From Arthrobacter antibioticus (GTDB taxonomy: Bacteria > Actinomycetota > Actinomycetes > Actinomycetales > Micrococcaceae): a stretch of DNA of 64,000 nucleotides. Numbering within the stretch: the first letter of the stretch is position 1; each line of letters begins with the position of its first letter. Both the position numbers and the translations under genes were made by a program. Positions 25,938-35,311 of this stretch are shown piece by piece. Below the pieces are notes generated by a model. The model made no database searches, was not told the DNA's origin, and worked only from the letters and a program-made list of their open reading frames with translations. The stretch lies in NCBI RefSeq assembly GCF_030063205.1, contig NZ_JASISQ010000008.1, positions 23,423-87,422 on the forward strand, in the 5' to 3' direction.

Positions 25938-26030
25938 TTGAATTGCGGCTTCATCATACCTCGCTCATGTAGAGAGGGACAATGCGTGAACCACGATGAA
26001 GTCACACGGCAGAAGCTCTGCGCATCGTAG

Positions 26031-26054
26031 TTGTGCGAACACGGATTCGCACAA
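26031..26054. promoter_or_regulatory. 9-bp inverted repeat upstream of the DUF4235 gene
   Basis: TTGTGCGAA (26031-26039) and TTCGCACAA (26046-26054) are perfect inverted copies 6 nt apart, about 95 bp before the DUF4235 start. Its size and spacing suit a dimeric repressor or a small RNA hairpin. The rest of the 372-bp gap 25777-26148 holds the TPP riboswitch and hairpin on the other strand; nothing else is seen. Confidence 0.55.
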
Positions 26055-26148
26055 ACATGCAGCGGGCCCCTGTGGAGGGAAGGGAGCGGCTAGGCTAACA
26101 TTAAGGTTTTGCCCGCCACGGGGCCCGAAAAGACTAAAGGAGTCCTTC

Positions 26149-26409
26149 ATGAACATCGTCTTCAAATTGCTTGGAACCGGAGTGAGCCTGGGTGCCGGGT
26201 TTGTGGCCAGCAAACTCGTTGATAAGGCTTGGGAAAAGAGCACTGGCAATAAGCCGCCCAAGGACGGAGCTGATCTAGAGAATAGTCTCCGTTCAGCGCT
26301 GACGTTTGCGCTGGTTTCTTCGGTTGTTGCAGCCATAATCCAGACACTGGCCAGCCGGACCACTCAAAAAGCGATAGCACGGTTCAACAAACACCCAGAA
26401 GAGGTCTAG
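26149..26409 (+). CDS. DUF4235 domain membrane protein
   Basis: This 86-residue protein has two hydrophobic helices (FKLLGTGVSLGAGFVASKLVD and LTFALVSSVVAAIIQTLASR blocks) joined by the WEKSTGNKPP loop, the pattern of the actinobacterial DUF4235 family of unknown function. ATG 26149 is preferred because AAAGGAG precedes it; a longer frame from 25996 adds unconserved sequence. It is monocistronic and followed by a 25-bp palindrome. Confidence 0.8.
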   Translation: MNIVFKLLGTGVSLGAGFVASKLVDKAWEKSTGNKPPKDGADLENSLRSALTFALVSSVVAAIIQTLASRTTQKAIARFNKHPEEV

Positions 26410-26434
26410 GCGCCCGCGGCTCTCACCCCACGAC

Positions 26435-26495
26435 CGCGAGTTGCCACTTGTGGTGTCCAAAACCCAATTGTGGACACCACAAGTGGCAACTCGCG
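26435..26495. terminator. 25-bp palindrome between convergent DUF4235 and mrpG genes
   Basis: The arms at 26435-26459 and 26471-26495 pair perfectly around an 11-nt loop. The right arm ends at the base before the mrpG stop codon. As for the other palindromes here there is no U-tract, but the convergent context suggests a two-way transcript end. Confidence 0.75.
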
Positions 26496-26858
26496 TTAGT
26501 TGGGTGAGGCGTCCTCGATCACGGCAGCCACAACCTCATCGAGTTCATCAACGCTGAGCAGTTCTGGACGTCGATACTTGGTACGGTATCCGGCGCGTCC
26601 CACCATGTGCGCTGATACCGGAACGGTAAGAAGTTGAAAGAGCCACGCGACAAGCAGGATCGGCGCCAGCACCCATAAACGCAGTTGCAATCCCATGGCT
26701 GCAAGCATCAACAATAAACCTAAAACCTGTGGTTTCGTGGCAGCGTGCATGCGGCTCATCAGATCCGGGAATCTCAACAGCCCGATGGCCGCTGCCAGAC
26801 TCATGAGCGCACCAAGGAGCAGGCAGATGGCCGTGAGCACATCTAGAAAAGTGTTCAT
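26496..26858 (-). CDS. mrpG: Mrp Na+/H+ antiporter subunit G
   Basis: This 120-residue three-helix protein has the MrpG/MnhG motif LLRFPDLMSRMHAATKPQVLG. It is a small membrane subunit of the multi-gene cation/proton antiporter. It overlaps mrpF by 4 nt and is last in the operon. Confidence 0.92.
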   Translation of the reverse strand: MNTFLDVLTAICLLLGALMSLAAAIGLLRFPDLMSRMHAATKPQVLGLLLMLAAMGLQLRLWVLAPILLVAWLFQLLTVPVSAHMVGRAGYRTKYRRPELLSVDELDEVVAAVIEDASPN

Positions 26859-27130
26859 GCATCCTCCTTTTTATGTCCCACGAATCGAGCCACAGTAACT
26901 GACCCTAAGAAGCCGATCACTGTTAGCACCACCAAGAGTGCCAGGTTGTCCATGTGCTTGTTCACAGCCATTTCCGTAGCCAGCGCAGCTCCAAAAATGG
27001 CCAGTAGAACATCTGCGGCAATGACCCTATCAAGCAGAGACGGCCCCTTGGCAATACGGTAGATAGTCCCAGCGCCAGCCAATGAGAGCACCACAGCGAC
27101 GATTATTGCAATAATTTCCAGGACCGTCAT
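26855..27130 (-). CDS. mrpF: Mrp Na+/H+ antiporter subunit F
   Basis: This 91-residue three-helix subunit has the family motif RIAKGPSLLDRVIAADVLLA (about residues 25-44). It is required for antiporter assembly and sometimes associated with solute efflux in other species. One base overlaps mrpE upstream and four overlap mrpG downstream, indicating tight coupling. Confidence 0.93.
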   Translation of the reverse strand: MTVLEIIAIIVAVVLSLAGAGTIYRIAKGPSLLDRVIAADVLLAIFGAALATEMAVNKHMDNLALLVVLTVIGFLGSVTVARFVGHKKEDA

Positions 27131-27801
27131 TATCCCTCACCTTCAGGTTTTTTCGTAGCCGTTGTGGCCTCTCGTCCGTGGGAATGGGCTTCGGCATCGG
27201 AGTGCTTCGCTAGTGCCCGGACGCGATCCGCGTGCGTAAGCATTAACTCCCCTGCCTTCTCCGATTTCAAGGCCGCGAGTTCAGCTTGGGTCCCCATGAC
27301 ACGGATTAGCCGGGCCTCGATATCCTGAATACCTGCACGGACCTGTTCAACACTTTCCGCCGTTGGTGCGTTCATCGCATGAACATAAAGCGTCGCCGAA
27401 CCTCTATCCACCTCAACCACCAATGAACCCGGAATCAGCGACAACACGTGCCCTACTGCCGTCATGAGCAGGTCCGAGGGGCTGCGCAAAGGCACCGCAA
27501 TGACCGCATTGCGTATGCGTGGGCCCTTCATAACGGCCCAATACAGGACCTGAAAGCTGGCAATGGTGACCTGCTTGAGGAACCACAGCAAGAAAGTCAC
27601 GGCACGCAGGACATTGAATCGGCCGCTCAATTCAATGGGTGGGAGATAGAACGCTTGGAAAACGACGAGCGATATCAGCGCACCAAAAAGAAGGTTCCCC
27701 GCACTGAAATCCTGCCACAGAGCACCCCACACCAGTACTAGCCAGATCAGCAGCGGCAGTTTTTGCACAAGATTCCACTTCGGAGTCTTAGAGAGGTTCA
27801 T
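27130..27801 (-). CDS. mrpE: Mrp Na+/H+ antiporter subunit E
   Basis: This 223-residue subunit has N-terminal membrane helices and the conserved LSLIPGSLVVEVD and LYVHAMNAPTAESV segments of MrpE. The last 40 residues are a charged tail (KHSDAEAHSHGREATTATKK) beyond the usual core, including histidines. It overlaps mrpD by 4 nt. Confidence 0.92.
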   Translation of the reverse strand: MNLSKTPKWNLVQKLPLLIWLVLVWGALWQDFSAGNLLFGALISLVVFQAFYLPPIELSGRFNVLRAVTFLLWFLKQVTIASFQVLYWAVMKGPRIRNAVIAVPLRSPSDLLMTAVGHVLSLIPGSLVVEVDRGSATLYVHAMNAPTAESVEQVRAGIQDIEARLIRVMGTQAELAALKSEKAGELMLTHADRVRALAKHSDAEAHSHGREATTATKKPEGEG

Positions 27802-29426
27802 CGCGTTCCCGCCCCTAGACCCAGCACAGCTTCGATATAGGGAGTGCGTTCAAGCATGCCTGTAGCTGCTGTCTGGCACAGCTCAAAGAGCGGTCCCGCA
27901 AAGACTGTCATGGCCACCCCAAGAACTACCAAGCCCATCGTGGAATACACCATTGCACTGGGCAGGATCGGAATCTCATTGTCTCCGGCAAAACGCCCCT
28001 TGGTGGCATCAACATGTTTACTGGTGCGAAGTGCCCGCATACTTGGCGTACCCGAAGCGTCGGGGGCAGTTGCCAGCAGCACTGGATCCGGGTCCTGTGC
28101 ATCTGCGGTACTACGCCAAAATACACGGTTCCACACTCTGGCCATGACTAGCAGTGTGAGCAAACTGGCCACCACTGCGCCCACCACAAGGGCGTAAGCG
28201 AGCGGCGTACCGTCAGCCACACCTGCCTGCAGCAAGCCCAGTTTGCCCAGGAATCCGGAGAACGGCGGGATTCCGGCCAGGTTCATGGCGGGGACAAAGT
28301 ACAGCACCGCCAGTATGGGAGAGAGCTTCGCCAGACCCCCCAGACGCGCAATCGAGGAGGTCCCGCCACGCCGTTCGATCAGCCCCGTCACCATGAACAG
28401 ACTGGTTTGGACGGTGATGTGGTGAATGACGTAGAAGATTGTTGCGGCCAAACCCAGCACCGATGAAAGTGCGACGCCGAAGATCATGTACCCGATGTGG
28501 CTCACCAGGGTGAAGGAGAGCATGCGCTTGATATCAGTTTGTGCCACGGCCCCCAGGACACCCACGATCATGGTCAGCAGGGCCACAACCAGAAGCGCAG
28601 AGTTAAAATCATTCGAGGGGAAGAGTAGTGTTTCGGTTCGGATGATGGCATAGACGCCAACTTTGGTGAGCAGCCCCGCAAATACTGCTGTGACCGGTGC
28701 TGGAGCTGTTGGATAGGAGTCCGGGAGCCAAAAGGACAACGGGAAAACGGCTGCCTTGATCCCAAAGGCTACCAGCAACAACACATGCAATAGGTTCTGC
28801 GTGCCTTGGTCCAGTTCGCCAAGCTTCACCGCCAGATCAGCCAAGTTCACTGTTCCCGTTGCACCATAAACCATCCCAATGGCAATCAGAAACAGCAATG
28901 AGGAAACCACGCTGACAACTACATAGGTGATGCCAGCCCTGATCCGGGAGCCGGTGCCGCCGAACGTCATGAGGACGTAACTGGCAGTCAACAGGATCTC
29001 AAAGCCCACATAAAGATTGAATAAATCTCCTGCTAGGAACGCATTGGAAACCCCTGCCACCAGAATCAAATAGGTGGGGTGGAAAACCGAAACGGGTCCA
29101 CCTTCTTCACCGTCCGCGGCACCCTGACCTGTGGCATAAGCAAGGACCGCCAAACTTACAGCAGAGGAGACAACTAACAGTAATGAAGAGAACTGGTCGG
29201 CAACCATCACAATGCCGAAAGGAGGGGACCAGCCACCAAGCTGAACGGCAATGGGTCCGCTTGTCCAGACGCTGGCCAACACCCAGATTTCTAGTGCCAA
29301 GGTGGCGCTGATGGTTGTGAGACTGACCCGGCGCTGCGCTCCGGGGCGCCTGATCAGCACGAATGCTAAAGCCGCACCCAGGAAAGGCAGGACTACGGCC
29401 AGTGGCGCAAAGCTAGCGACATTCAT
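27798..29426 (-). CDS. mrpD: Mrp Na+/H+ antiporter subunit D
   Basis: This 542-residue protein is related to the proton-pumping subunits NuoL/M/N and has about 14 helices. Landmarks are GFEILLTASYVLMTFGG and the central KAAVFPLSFWLPDSYPTAPAPVTAVFAG region with the functional lysine, given here as two overlapping blocks around residues 223-250. Together with MrpA it forms the ion-translocating pair. It overlaps mrpC by 4 nt. Confidence 0.95.
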   Translation of the reverse strand: MNVASFAPLAVVLPFLGAALAFVLIRRPGAQRRVSLTTISATLALEIWVLASVWTSGPIAVQLGGWSPPFGIVMVADQFSSLLLVVSSAVSLAVLAYATGQGAADGEEGGPVSVFHPTYLILVAGVSNAFLAGDLFNLYVGFEILLTASYVLMTFGGTGSRIRAGITYVVVSVVSSLLFLIAIGMVYGATGTVNLADLAVKLGELDQGTQNLLHVLLLVAFGIKAAVFPLSFWLPDSYPTAPAPVTAVFAGLLTKVGVYAIIRTETLLFPSNDFNSALLVVALLTMIVGVLGAVAQTDIKRMLSFTLVSHIGYMIFGVALSSVLGLAATIFYVIHHITVQTSLFMVTGLIERRGGTSSIARLGGLAKLSPILAVLYFVPAMNLAGIPPFSGFLGKLGLLQAGVADGTPLAYALVVGAVVASLLTLLVMARVWNRVFWRSTADAQDPDPVLLATAPDASGTPSMRALRTSKHVDATKGRFAGDNEIPILPSAMVYSTMGLVVLGVAMTVFAGPLFELCQTAATGMLERTPYIEAVLGLGAGTR

Positions 29427-29989
29427 TCCTGCTCCTTCCCTGGCTTCTTAGGTGCTGGCTTCTTAGATGCTGACTTCTTCGGTGCCGGCCTACTGGGTGC
29501 TGGCTTCTTCGGATCAATTACCTTGCGATAATGCATGCCAGGGACTGTCTCACGTTTGTTCGCTGGCTGGTTGTTCTCGTGAAAATCGGAGATCTCAATG
29601 GCAATCTCGGAGTCCTCCTCGTTGTCATACAGGTCTTGTTTGGCGACCCGGAGATCCTCCGTATCAACTTGAATATCATCTGCGCGGCTCAACAACCATG
29701 AGCGGTATATCAGGCTCAACATGAATGCTGTGACCGCAAAAGAAATCACAATCGAGGTCAGGATGAACGCTTGAGGCAAGGGATCATTGAACTCTGTGGG
29801 GGAAATATCCTTATCAAAGATCGGTGCCAAACCTGCGTATCCACCAGTTGTTAGCAGGAGCAGGTTTGTGGCATTGGCCAGCAGCATCAGGCCCAGCAGC
29901 ACACGGGTGAGGCTTCGTTCCAACAATAGGTAAATGCCCACGGCAAACAGGACACCCATCACCAGGAGCAGGGTCAGGTTTACACTCAT
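29423..29989 (-). CDS. mrpC: Mrp Na+/H+ antiporter subunit C with Lys/Pro/Ala tail
   Basis: This 188-residue NuoK-like subunit has three helices in its first 100 residues (LLLVMGVLFAVGIYLLLERS; LLGLMLLANATNLLLL; LTSIVISFAVTAFMLSL). The C-terminal third is extended by a hydrophilic tail ending in KKPAP-like pentads, built from 15-bp DNA repeats. MrpC proteins often stop soon after the third helix, so the tail is an add-on of unknown role. It overlaps mrpA and mrpD by 4 nt each. Confidence 0.93.
   Translation of the reverse strand: MSVNLTLLLVMGVLFAVGIYLLLERSLTRVLLGLMLLANATNLLLLTTGGYAGLAPIFDKDISPTEFNDPLPQAFILTSIVISFAVTAFMLSLIYRSWLLSRADDIQVDTEDLRVAKQDLYDNEEDSEIAIEISDFHENNQPANKRETVPGMHYRKVIDPKKPAPSRPAPKKSASKKPAPKKPGKEQE
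29442..29516 (-). repeat. Five degenerate 15-bp in-frame repeats in mrpC
   Basis: Units start at 29442, 29457, 29472, 29487 and 29502 (plus-strand coordinates); the first two differ by one base and the last is degenerate. They encode KKPAP, SRPAP, KKSAS-type pentads in the C-terminal tail. Confidence 0.8.
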
Positions 29990-32964
29990 CGACCCACCTC
30001 CATTGGTTCGTCGTCTTCAATTAGTTCAAACCCATCCATGCCGTTTTCTTCATGCTGGTCAATTTCTGAACCAAGGCTGCGCAGCACATCAATGACCAAG
30101 CCCACCACCACTAAATACACGCCAATGTCGAAGAGAGTGGAGGTCACGAATTTCACGTGTCCAAAAATGGGTAGATCGAAAGCGAAAATGGCACTTTGGA
30201 AGATTTCTCCACCAAAGAATAGCGGTACCAGTCCTGTCAGCGCGGCCATGGCCAGTCCGAGGCCCAACAACGTACCAGCTGAAATCCGGGTAGCTTCTTC
30301 CAGCTCAAAACGGCCGCCAGCCAAGTAACGGGCGGTGAGCGCCAGCCCGGCTACCAGGCCACCGGCAAAGCCGCCCCCTGTGCCGTTGTGCCCAGCCAAA
30401 AGCAGGTAAATGGAAATGATGATAATGCTGTGGAACACCAGCCGGGTGACCACTTCAATAATGATTGAACGCCGTTCCGGGGCTAGTGTGCGGCCCGCTA
30501 CGAGCCAGGGATTCTCAGACGATGCCGTGAACTTTCTAGCGACTTGAATGGCTGGGTGGAACCCCGGCTGCGCCAACTTGCCAATGCTGCCCGTCTCCAC
30601 GGTCTCAGCACGCGGCAACCGTTGGCCACGGCCCCTAACAAAGATCAAGCTCGCCACCCCTGTGGCGGCCATGGCCAGAACAGAGATCTCGCCAAAGGTA
30701 TCCCAGGCGCGAATATCCACCAGGGTCACATTGACAACGTTGAGTCCACCACCGCCTTCATACGCCAGTTTCGGCAAACTCAAGCTGACGGGGTCGTGAA
30801 TGCGCGCGCCCATGGCGACGATGGCTACCACCACCATGGTTGCACCAAAACCAACCCCAATAATCAACCGCACAATACGGTGCGTACCGGTTGCCGTGCG
30901 CTCACGCAGACGCGGCGGCAGAGAACGCATGGCCAAGACAAACGCCACCAAAATTATTGTTTCCACAAGCATCTGGGTTAACGCCAGGTCGGGGGCACCT
31001 TGTAACGCGAAGAGCAGTGCGACGCCGTAGCCGGTGACTGACACAAGCAAAACAGCCATGAACCTTTTATTCGCTCTAGCGGCTGCAACGGCGCCAATGA
31101 CTATCACTGCACCGGCGATCATTTGGAACGGGGATGAAGGATCTATGAAATAAATATTCGTAGTCCACTGCTGTTCGTTCAGGAACAGTACCGCCAACAC
31201 CGCAGAAATCGCTGTTGATAAAATTACCGCAAGGTAAAAGAACAAGGAACCACGCTGAGTGCGTCCGGTAACCCAAATGGCCACGGCATCCAAGGCCACA
31301 ACTGATTGGCGGTATCCCCGTTCAAAGTCAATGACGCCTTGGACTCGACGCTGCCAGCTTTCCAGCGTGCCGCGCATCAGGAACAGGCCGATTCCTCCCG
31401 CAACCACGATGGCACTGAGTCCCAGCGCCGGGGTGAAACCATGCCACAACAGCAGATGCATCCCTTCGGTGTCATACGCGGGAAACTGTGCGCTGTAGGG
31501 TGCAATCCAGCGTTCAACCACATGGGGTAGGAAACCAAAAATAAGCGTCAACGCACTTAGTGTGGCTGGGGCGGCAAGGAACAACCAGTCCACTCGCTTA
31601 AAAGCGGTAGCCATACCCTTGGCCTTGGTACCGAAACCACCCCAGAAGAACCGTGCACTGTAGGCAAATGTCAGCACCGATCCCACCACCATGCCTACCA
31701 AAACTAGCCAGCCAACTAACGGACCAGCAGGGCCGTTAACGGCCGAGGCGATGAACGCCGTAAAGATAGCTTCCTTGGCAACAAACCCAGCCAGAGGCGG
31801 CAACCCGGCCATTGATGCCGCACCTATCAGTGCCACAACCCCTAATTTTGGTGCGGATTTAAAAACGCCGGAGAGCTGGCGTATATCGCGGGTTCCGCTT
31901 TGGTGGTCAATAATACCGACGACCAAGAATAGGGATGCCTTGAATAGGCCGTGCGCCAACACCATCGCCATACCTGCCATGGCCGCTTCTTGACCCCCCA
32001 ACCCGACAACTAGGGTGATAAAACCCAGTTGACTGACAGTTCCGTAGGCCAAAATTAATTTCAGGTCATGCTGCCGAAGTGCACGCCAACCGCCCAGCAG
32101 CATGGTGCTTAGACCCAGCACTACAATTATTGTCTGCCAATACTGGGTCTGGGAAAAACCTGGTGCCAGGCGTGCAATGAGGTAAATTCCAGCCTTCACC
32201 ATCGCGGCAGCATGTAGATACGCGCTGACGGGGGTGGGCGCAGCCATAGCGCCCGGAAGCCAGAAGTGGAAGGGCAGCAGAGCCGATTTTGTCACGGCCC
32301 CCACGAGGATCAACGCGATGGCAATATCGATGATTGTGCCAGAACTTCCGACGGCGCTCATCAGCTCCGGTGCTTTGTCCAAAACCCCGGAAATACTGTA
32401 CGTTCCGGCACTTTCGCCCAGCACGATCAAGCCCACCAGCATGGCCAGCCCACCAAAGGTTGTCACCATCAGCGCCTGCAACGCTGCACGCCTTGCGGCA
32501 ACGCGTGTCCGGGCATAGCCGATCAGCAGGTAGGAAAGTACTGTGGTTAGTTCCCAAAAAACAAACAACAAGATCAAGTTGTCTGCGGTTACCAGCCCAA
32601 ACATGACTCCGGCAAAGGCCAGGAGTTGCGCGCCGAACCCGCCCAATCCGGCGTCGTTGGATTTAAAGTACCTGGCACAGTAGGCGAGCACCAGAGCACC
32701 AACACCCAGGACCAGCAGAGACAGCAGCCAAGATAGTTGATCCATGTGAAAGGAGAGTTCCAGGCCCAACGCGTGAACCCAGGAGATCTCTAACGAAGGG
32801 TTAGCGTGTGTGAGTGAATACACATTTTGGTATTGCGACACGAGCCAGATGAAGCTGATTCCAGGAACCGCAGCAAGAAAATAAAATGCTGCTCTGCCGA
32901 ATCGAGAAAATAATATGGGCGCGAAAATGGCGACGATGAAGTGCGCGCAAAGGACAAACAACAC
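29986..32964 (-). CDS. mrpA: Mrp Na+/H+ antiporter subunit A fused with subunit B
   Basis: This protein of about 992 residues joins MrpA and MrpB. The front two thirds are NuoL-like, with LTTVLSYLLIGYARTR and KSALLPFHFWLPGAMAAPTPVSA around the functional lysine. A DUF4040-type segment follows (QGAPDLALTQMLVETI). The last 140 residues are an MnhB domain (GHNGTGGGFAGGLVAGLAL). No separate mrpB exists in the operon. I prefer GTG 32964, with GGAG upstream, because the MLFVL-type MrpA start aligns there; a frame to 33102 would add 46 unlike residues. First gene of mrpACDEFG. Confidence 0.9.
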   Translation of the reverse strand: MLFVLCAHFIVAIFAPILFSRFGRAAFYFLAAVPGISFIWLVSQYQNVYSLTHANPSLEISWVHALGLELSFHMDQLSWLLSLLVLGVGALVLAYCARYFKSNDAGLGGFGAQLLAFAGVMFGLVTADNLILLFVFWELTTVLSYLLIGYARTRVAARRAALQALMVTTFGGLAMLVGLIVLGESAGTYSISGVLDKAPELMSAVGSSGTIIDIAIALILVGAVTKSALLPFHFWLPGAMAAPTPVSAYLHAAAMVKAGIYLIARLAPGFSQTQYWQTIIVVLGLSTMLLGGWRALRQHDLKLILAYGTVSQLGFITLVVGLGGQEAAMAGMAMVLAHGLFKASLFLVVGIIDHQSGTRDIRQLSGVFKSAPKLGVVALIGAASMAGLPPLAGFVAKEAIFTAFIASAVNGPAGPLVGWLVLVGMVVGSVLTFAYSARFFWGGFGTKAKGMATAFKRVDWLFLAAPATLSALTLIFGFLPHVVERWIAPYSAQFPAYDTEGMHLLLWHGFTPALGLSAIVVAGGIGLFLMRGTLESWQRRVQGVIDFERGYRQSVVALDAVAIWVTGRTQRGSLFFYLAVILSTAISAVLAVLFLNEQQWTTNIYFIDPSSPFQMIAGAVIVIGAVAAARANKRFMAVLLVSVTGYGVALLFALQGAPDLALTQMLVETIILVAFVLAMRSLPPRLRERTATGTHRIVRLIIGVGFGATMVVVAIVAMGARIHDPVSLSLPKLAYEGGGGLNVVNVTLVDIRAWDTFGEISVLAMAATGVASLIFVRGRGQRLPRAETVETGSIGKLAQPGFHPAIQVARKFTASSENPWLVAGRTLAPERRSIIIEVVTRLVFHSIIIISIYLLLAGHNGTGGGFAGGLVAGLALTARYLAGGRFELEEATRISAGTLLGLGLAMAALTGLVPLFFGGEIFQSAIFAFDLPIFGHVKFVTSTLFDIGVYLVVVGLVIDVLRSLGSEIDQHEENGMDGFELIEDDEPMEVGR

Positions 32965-33185
32965 TGAAGACTCCGCATGTTTCGGGCTGAAGATGAGCGA
33001 ATCACGGGGGTTAAAGTCGGTTCCCGACCCCTGTAGTCTACCAACTCGCACCCCGGAATTTACCCTCCCGCTGCGTGGCCGGCCCCAATTGTGGCACCGC
33101 AAAAACTGGCCAGAGGAAGCGGTCCGCCCAAAACGTTCATCCGAGGTTACCTCCTTGATCGTTTTCCCCGGATAACATGTGCCCT

Positions 33186-34517
33186 ATGACTGACTACCCT
33201 TCCGTAGCCGCCTCGCCGCCATCGGGCACGAGCAAAACGACCGGCACAACATGGCAAATTGTTGCGTGGTCGTTGTGGGATTGGGGTGGTGCAGCATTCA
33301 ACGCCGTCATGACCACTTTCATCTTCACAGCTTTGTATCTCACAGGGGATGCTTTCGGAGGTGCTGACCGCGCCTCGGCGCTACTTGGTCTAACCATGTC
33401 CATAGGTGGCTTAGCCATCGCGCTACTTGCCCCAGTCTCGGGACAACGCACCGACCATAGCGGACGGCGCAAGATGTGGCTAGGCATCAACACTTTAGTG
33501 GTGGCATTGTTGACCGCGGCCTGCTTTTTTGTCCAACCGCAGGAGTCCTATCTACTCCTGGGATGCCTGCTCATCGCGGCTGGGCATGTTTTCTTTGAGA
33601 TCGCGGGCGTCAATTACAACGCCATGTTGCTGCAAATCTCCACCAAGTCAACGATTGGCAAGGTCAGCGGCTTTGGCTGGGCGACCGGATATCTTGGCGG
33701 CATCGTGGCCTTGCTGTTCGTTTATTTCACCTTGATCCAGCCGGATGTCGGGATCTTCGGGATCACCAGCGAGAACGGCATGACCTACCGTGTGGTGGCA
33801 TTATTCTCCGCCGTGTGGATAATTATTTTCGCCATCCCACTCATGTTCGCCATCCCCGAAGCGCCGCGCAACCCAAACATGCCCAAAGTGGGCTTCTTTG
33901 CGGCCTACCTAGAGTTGTGGCACACAATCGTCAGGCTTTTCCGCACCTCCCGTCACACCCTGTTTTTTCTGATTGCCAGCGCAGTTTTCCGCGACGGTCT
34001 GGCCGCGATCTTCACTTTTGGTGCCGTCATCGCAGTGGGAACATTCGGCTTCAAGACGGCCGATGTGCTCATCTTCGCCATTGCCGGCAATGTTGTGGCT
34101 GCTGCGGGAGCCCTCTCCGCCGGATTCTTCGATGACAAATTTGGTCCCAAGGCAGTCATTGTGACGTCCCTGTTGGGCCTAATCATCAGTGCCACTTTCT
34201 TGTTTTTCCTCCACGGCCAAACAGCATTCTGGGTCTTCGGACTGTTACTGACCCTGTTCGTGGGCCCAGCCCAATCATCCTCACGGACGTTCATCGCAAG
34301 GCTTGCACCGGATGGACAAGAGGGCGAACTCTTCGGCCTCTACGCCACCACAGGGCGGGCCGTATCCTTCATGGCACCGGCACTCTTTACCCTCTTCATC
34401 ACCCAATTCGGCTCCCAGCGCTGGGGCATCTTAGGGATCTTGGTGGTCCTGGTGCTGGGCCTGGTACTGCTATTACCTGTCAAGAAACCAGAATTTCACA
34501 CAGCCACACGCGTCTAA
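33186..34517 (+). CDS. Atg22/UMF1-like MFS transporter
   Basis: This protein of about 443 residues has 12 helices. The N-terminal VAWSLWDWGGAAFNAVMTTF is the hallmark of the Atg22/UMF1 branch of MFS carriers, whose yeast member exports vacuolar amino acids; the substrate here is unknown. TAACAT (33173-33178) lies 7 nt before ATG 33186, favouring a leaderless start there. An ATG at 33177 would add three residues. It is divergent from the mrp operon. Confidence 0.85.
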   Translation: MTDYPSVAASPPSGTSKTTGTTWQIVAWSLWDWGGAAFNAVMTTFIFTALYLTGDAFGGADRASALLGLTMSIGGLAIALLAPVSGQRTDHSGRRKMWLGINTLVVALLTAACFFVQPQESYLLLGCLLIAAGHVFFEIAGVNYNAMLLQISTKSTIGKVSGFGWATGYLGGIVALLFVYFTLIQPDVGIFGITSENGMTYRVVALFSAVWIIIFAIPLMFAIPEAPRNPNMPKVGFFAAYLELWHTIVRLFRTSRHTLFFLIASAVFRDGLAAIFTFGAVIAVGTFGFKTADVLIFAIAGNVVAAAGALSAGFFDDKFGPKAVIVTSLLGLIISATFLFFLHGQTAFWVFGLLLTLFVGPAQSSSRTFIARLAPDGQEGELFGLYATTGRAVSFMAPALFTLFITQFGSQRWGILGILVVLVLGLVLLLPVKKPEFHTATRV

Positions 34518-34612
34518 TTATGGCGCGCTCATCCCGCTGAAGTACGACGACGGCGGGCGCCTTCTTAAGGGAAGGACAGGTTCTGGGTGCGTACTTTAAG
34601 CGAACCCCGGTT

Positions 34613-34662
34613 CACTAGGACTTCGTGTCCACTAGGACTTCGTGTCCACTAGATCTTCGTGC
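34613..34662. repeat. 17-bp tandem repeat (three copies) at the dcd 3' end
   Basis: Copies at 34613-34629 and 34630-34646 are identical; the third (34647-34662) is degenerate and contains the dcd stop codon. The terminal codons of dcd have thus been duplicated behind the stop, adding two more copies of TAG on the minus strand. Confidence 0.85.
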
Positions 34663-35224
34663 GGTGGAAGTTAAGGAAGGAACGTGACGCTGTTGGGCCG
34701 CGCTGACCCTGATAGCGGTTCTGGTGCGGGCCCGTGCCGTACGGGTTCTCGGCGGGTGAGCTCAGCTGGAAGAAACAAAGCTGACCAATCTTCATCCCCG
34801 GCCAGAGTTTGATGGGCAGAGTCGCCGCATTGGAAAGTTCTAAGGTGATGTGACCGGAAAACCCCGGATCAATGAAGCCCGCCGTGGAGTGCGTAACAAG
34901 ACCAAGACGGCCCAGCGAGGATTTTCCTTCTAGGCGCGCGGCGACGTCGTCCGGCAGCGTGACGGTTTCATAGGTGGAGGCTAAGGCGAACTCCCCCGGG
35001 TGCAGAATGAAAGGTTCCTCCGGCGCAACCTCAATCATCCGAGTCAGCTCGGGCTGCTCCTCCGCCGGATCGATGTGAGCGTAGCGGTGGTTATCGAACA
35101 GGCGGAAATACCTGTCAATGCGCACGTCAACACTCGACGGCTGCACCATGGCAGGGTCATAGGGGTCCAAGACAATGCGCTTGGCTGCAATTTCGGCACG
35201 TATATCGCGGTCAGAGATCAGCAC
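34649..35224 (-). CDS. dcd: dCTP deaminase (bifunctional-type)
   Basis: This 191-residue trimeric nucleotide hydrolase has [40 protein letters not shown] with the catalytic glutamate/serine region, and [10 protein letters not shown] at the C-terminus. Actinobacterial homologues convert dCTP straight to dUMP, combining deaminase and dUTPase. The start is GTG at 35224 with TATTTT 6 nt upstream, so a leaderless mRNA is likely. It is convergent with the Atg22-like gene and divergent from the antiporter pair. Confidence 0.95.
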   Translation of the reverse strand: MLISDRDIRAEIAAKRIVLDPYDPAMVQPSSVDVRIDRYFRLFDNHRYAHIDPAEEQPELTRMIEVAPEEPFILHPGEFALASTYETVTLPDDVAARLEGKSSLGRLGLVTHSTAGFIDPGFSGHITLELSNAATLPIKLWPGMKIGQLCFFQLSSPAENPYGTGPHQNRYQGQRGPTASRSFLNFHRTKI

Positions 35225-35230
35225 CTACTA

Positions 35231-35236
35231 AAAATA
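35231..35236 (-). promoter_or_regulatory. -10 element of leaderless dcd
   Basis: TATTTT on the minus strand ends 6 nt before the GTG start at 35224. Confidence 0.6.
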
Positions 35237-35298
35237 GCGCATTTACCCCCAAGAACTACAGCAAGAGTCCTGCGTGGGCCTTGTGCGCGTTCCACAGC

Positions 35299-35304
35299 TA
35301 AAGT
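35299..35304 (+). promoter_or_regulatory. -10 element of the leaderless khtT-like gene
   Basis: TAAAGT ends 7 nt before the ATG at 35312; no Shine-Dalgarno is seen. It lies about 62 bp from the divergent dcd -10 element. Confidence 0.6.
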
Positions 35305-35311
35305 AAGAACC

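Noticed and set aside
25996..26148. N-terminal extension of the DUF4235 protein
   Set aside because: The extra 51 residues are cysteine- and arginine-rich, unlike the family, and AAAGGAG marks the ATG at 26149.
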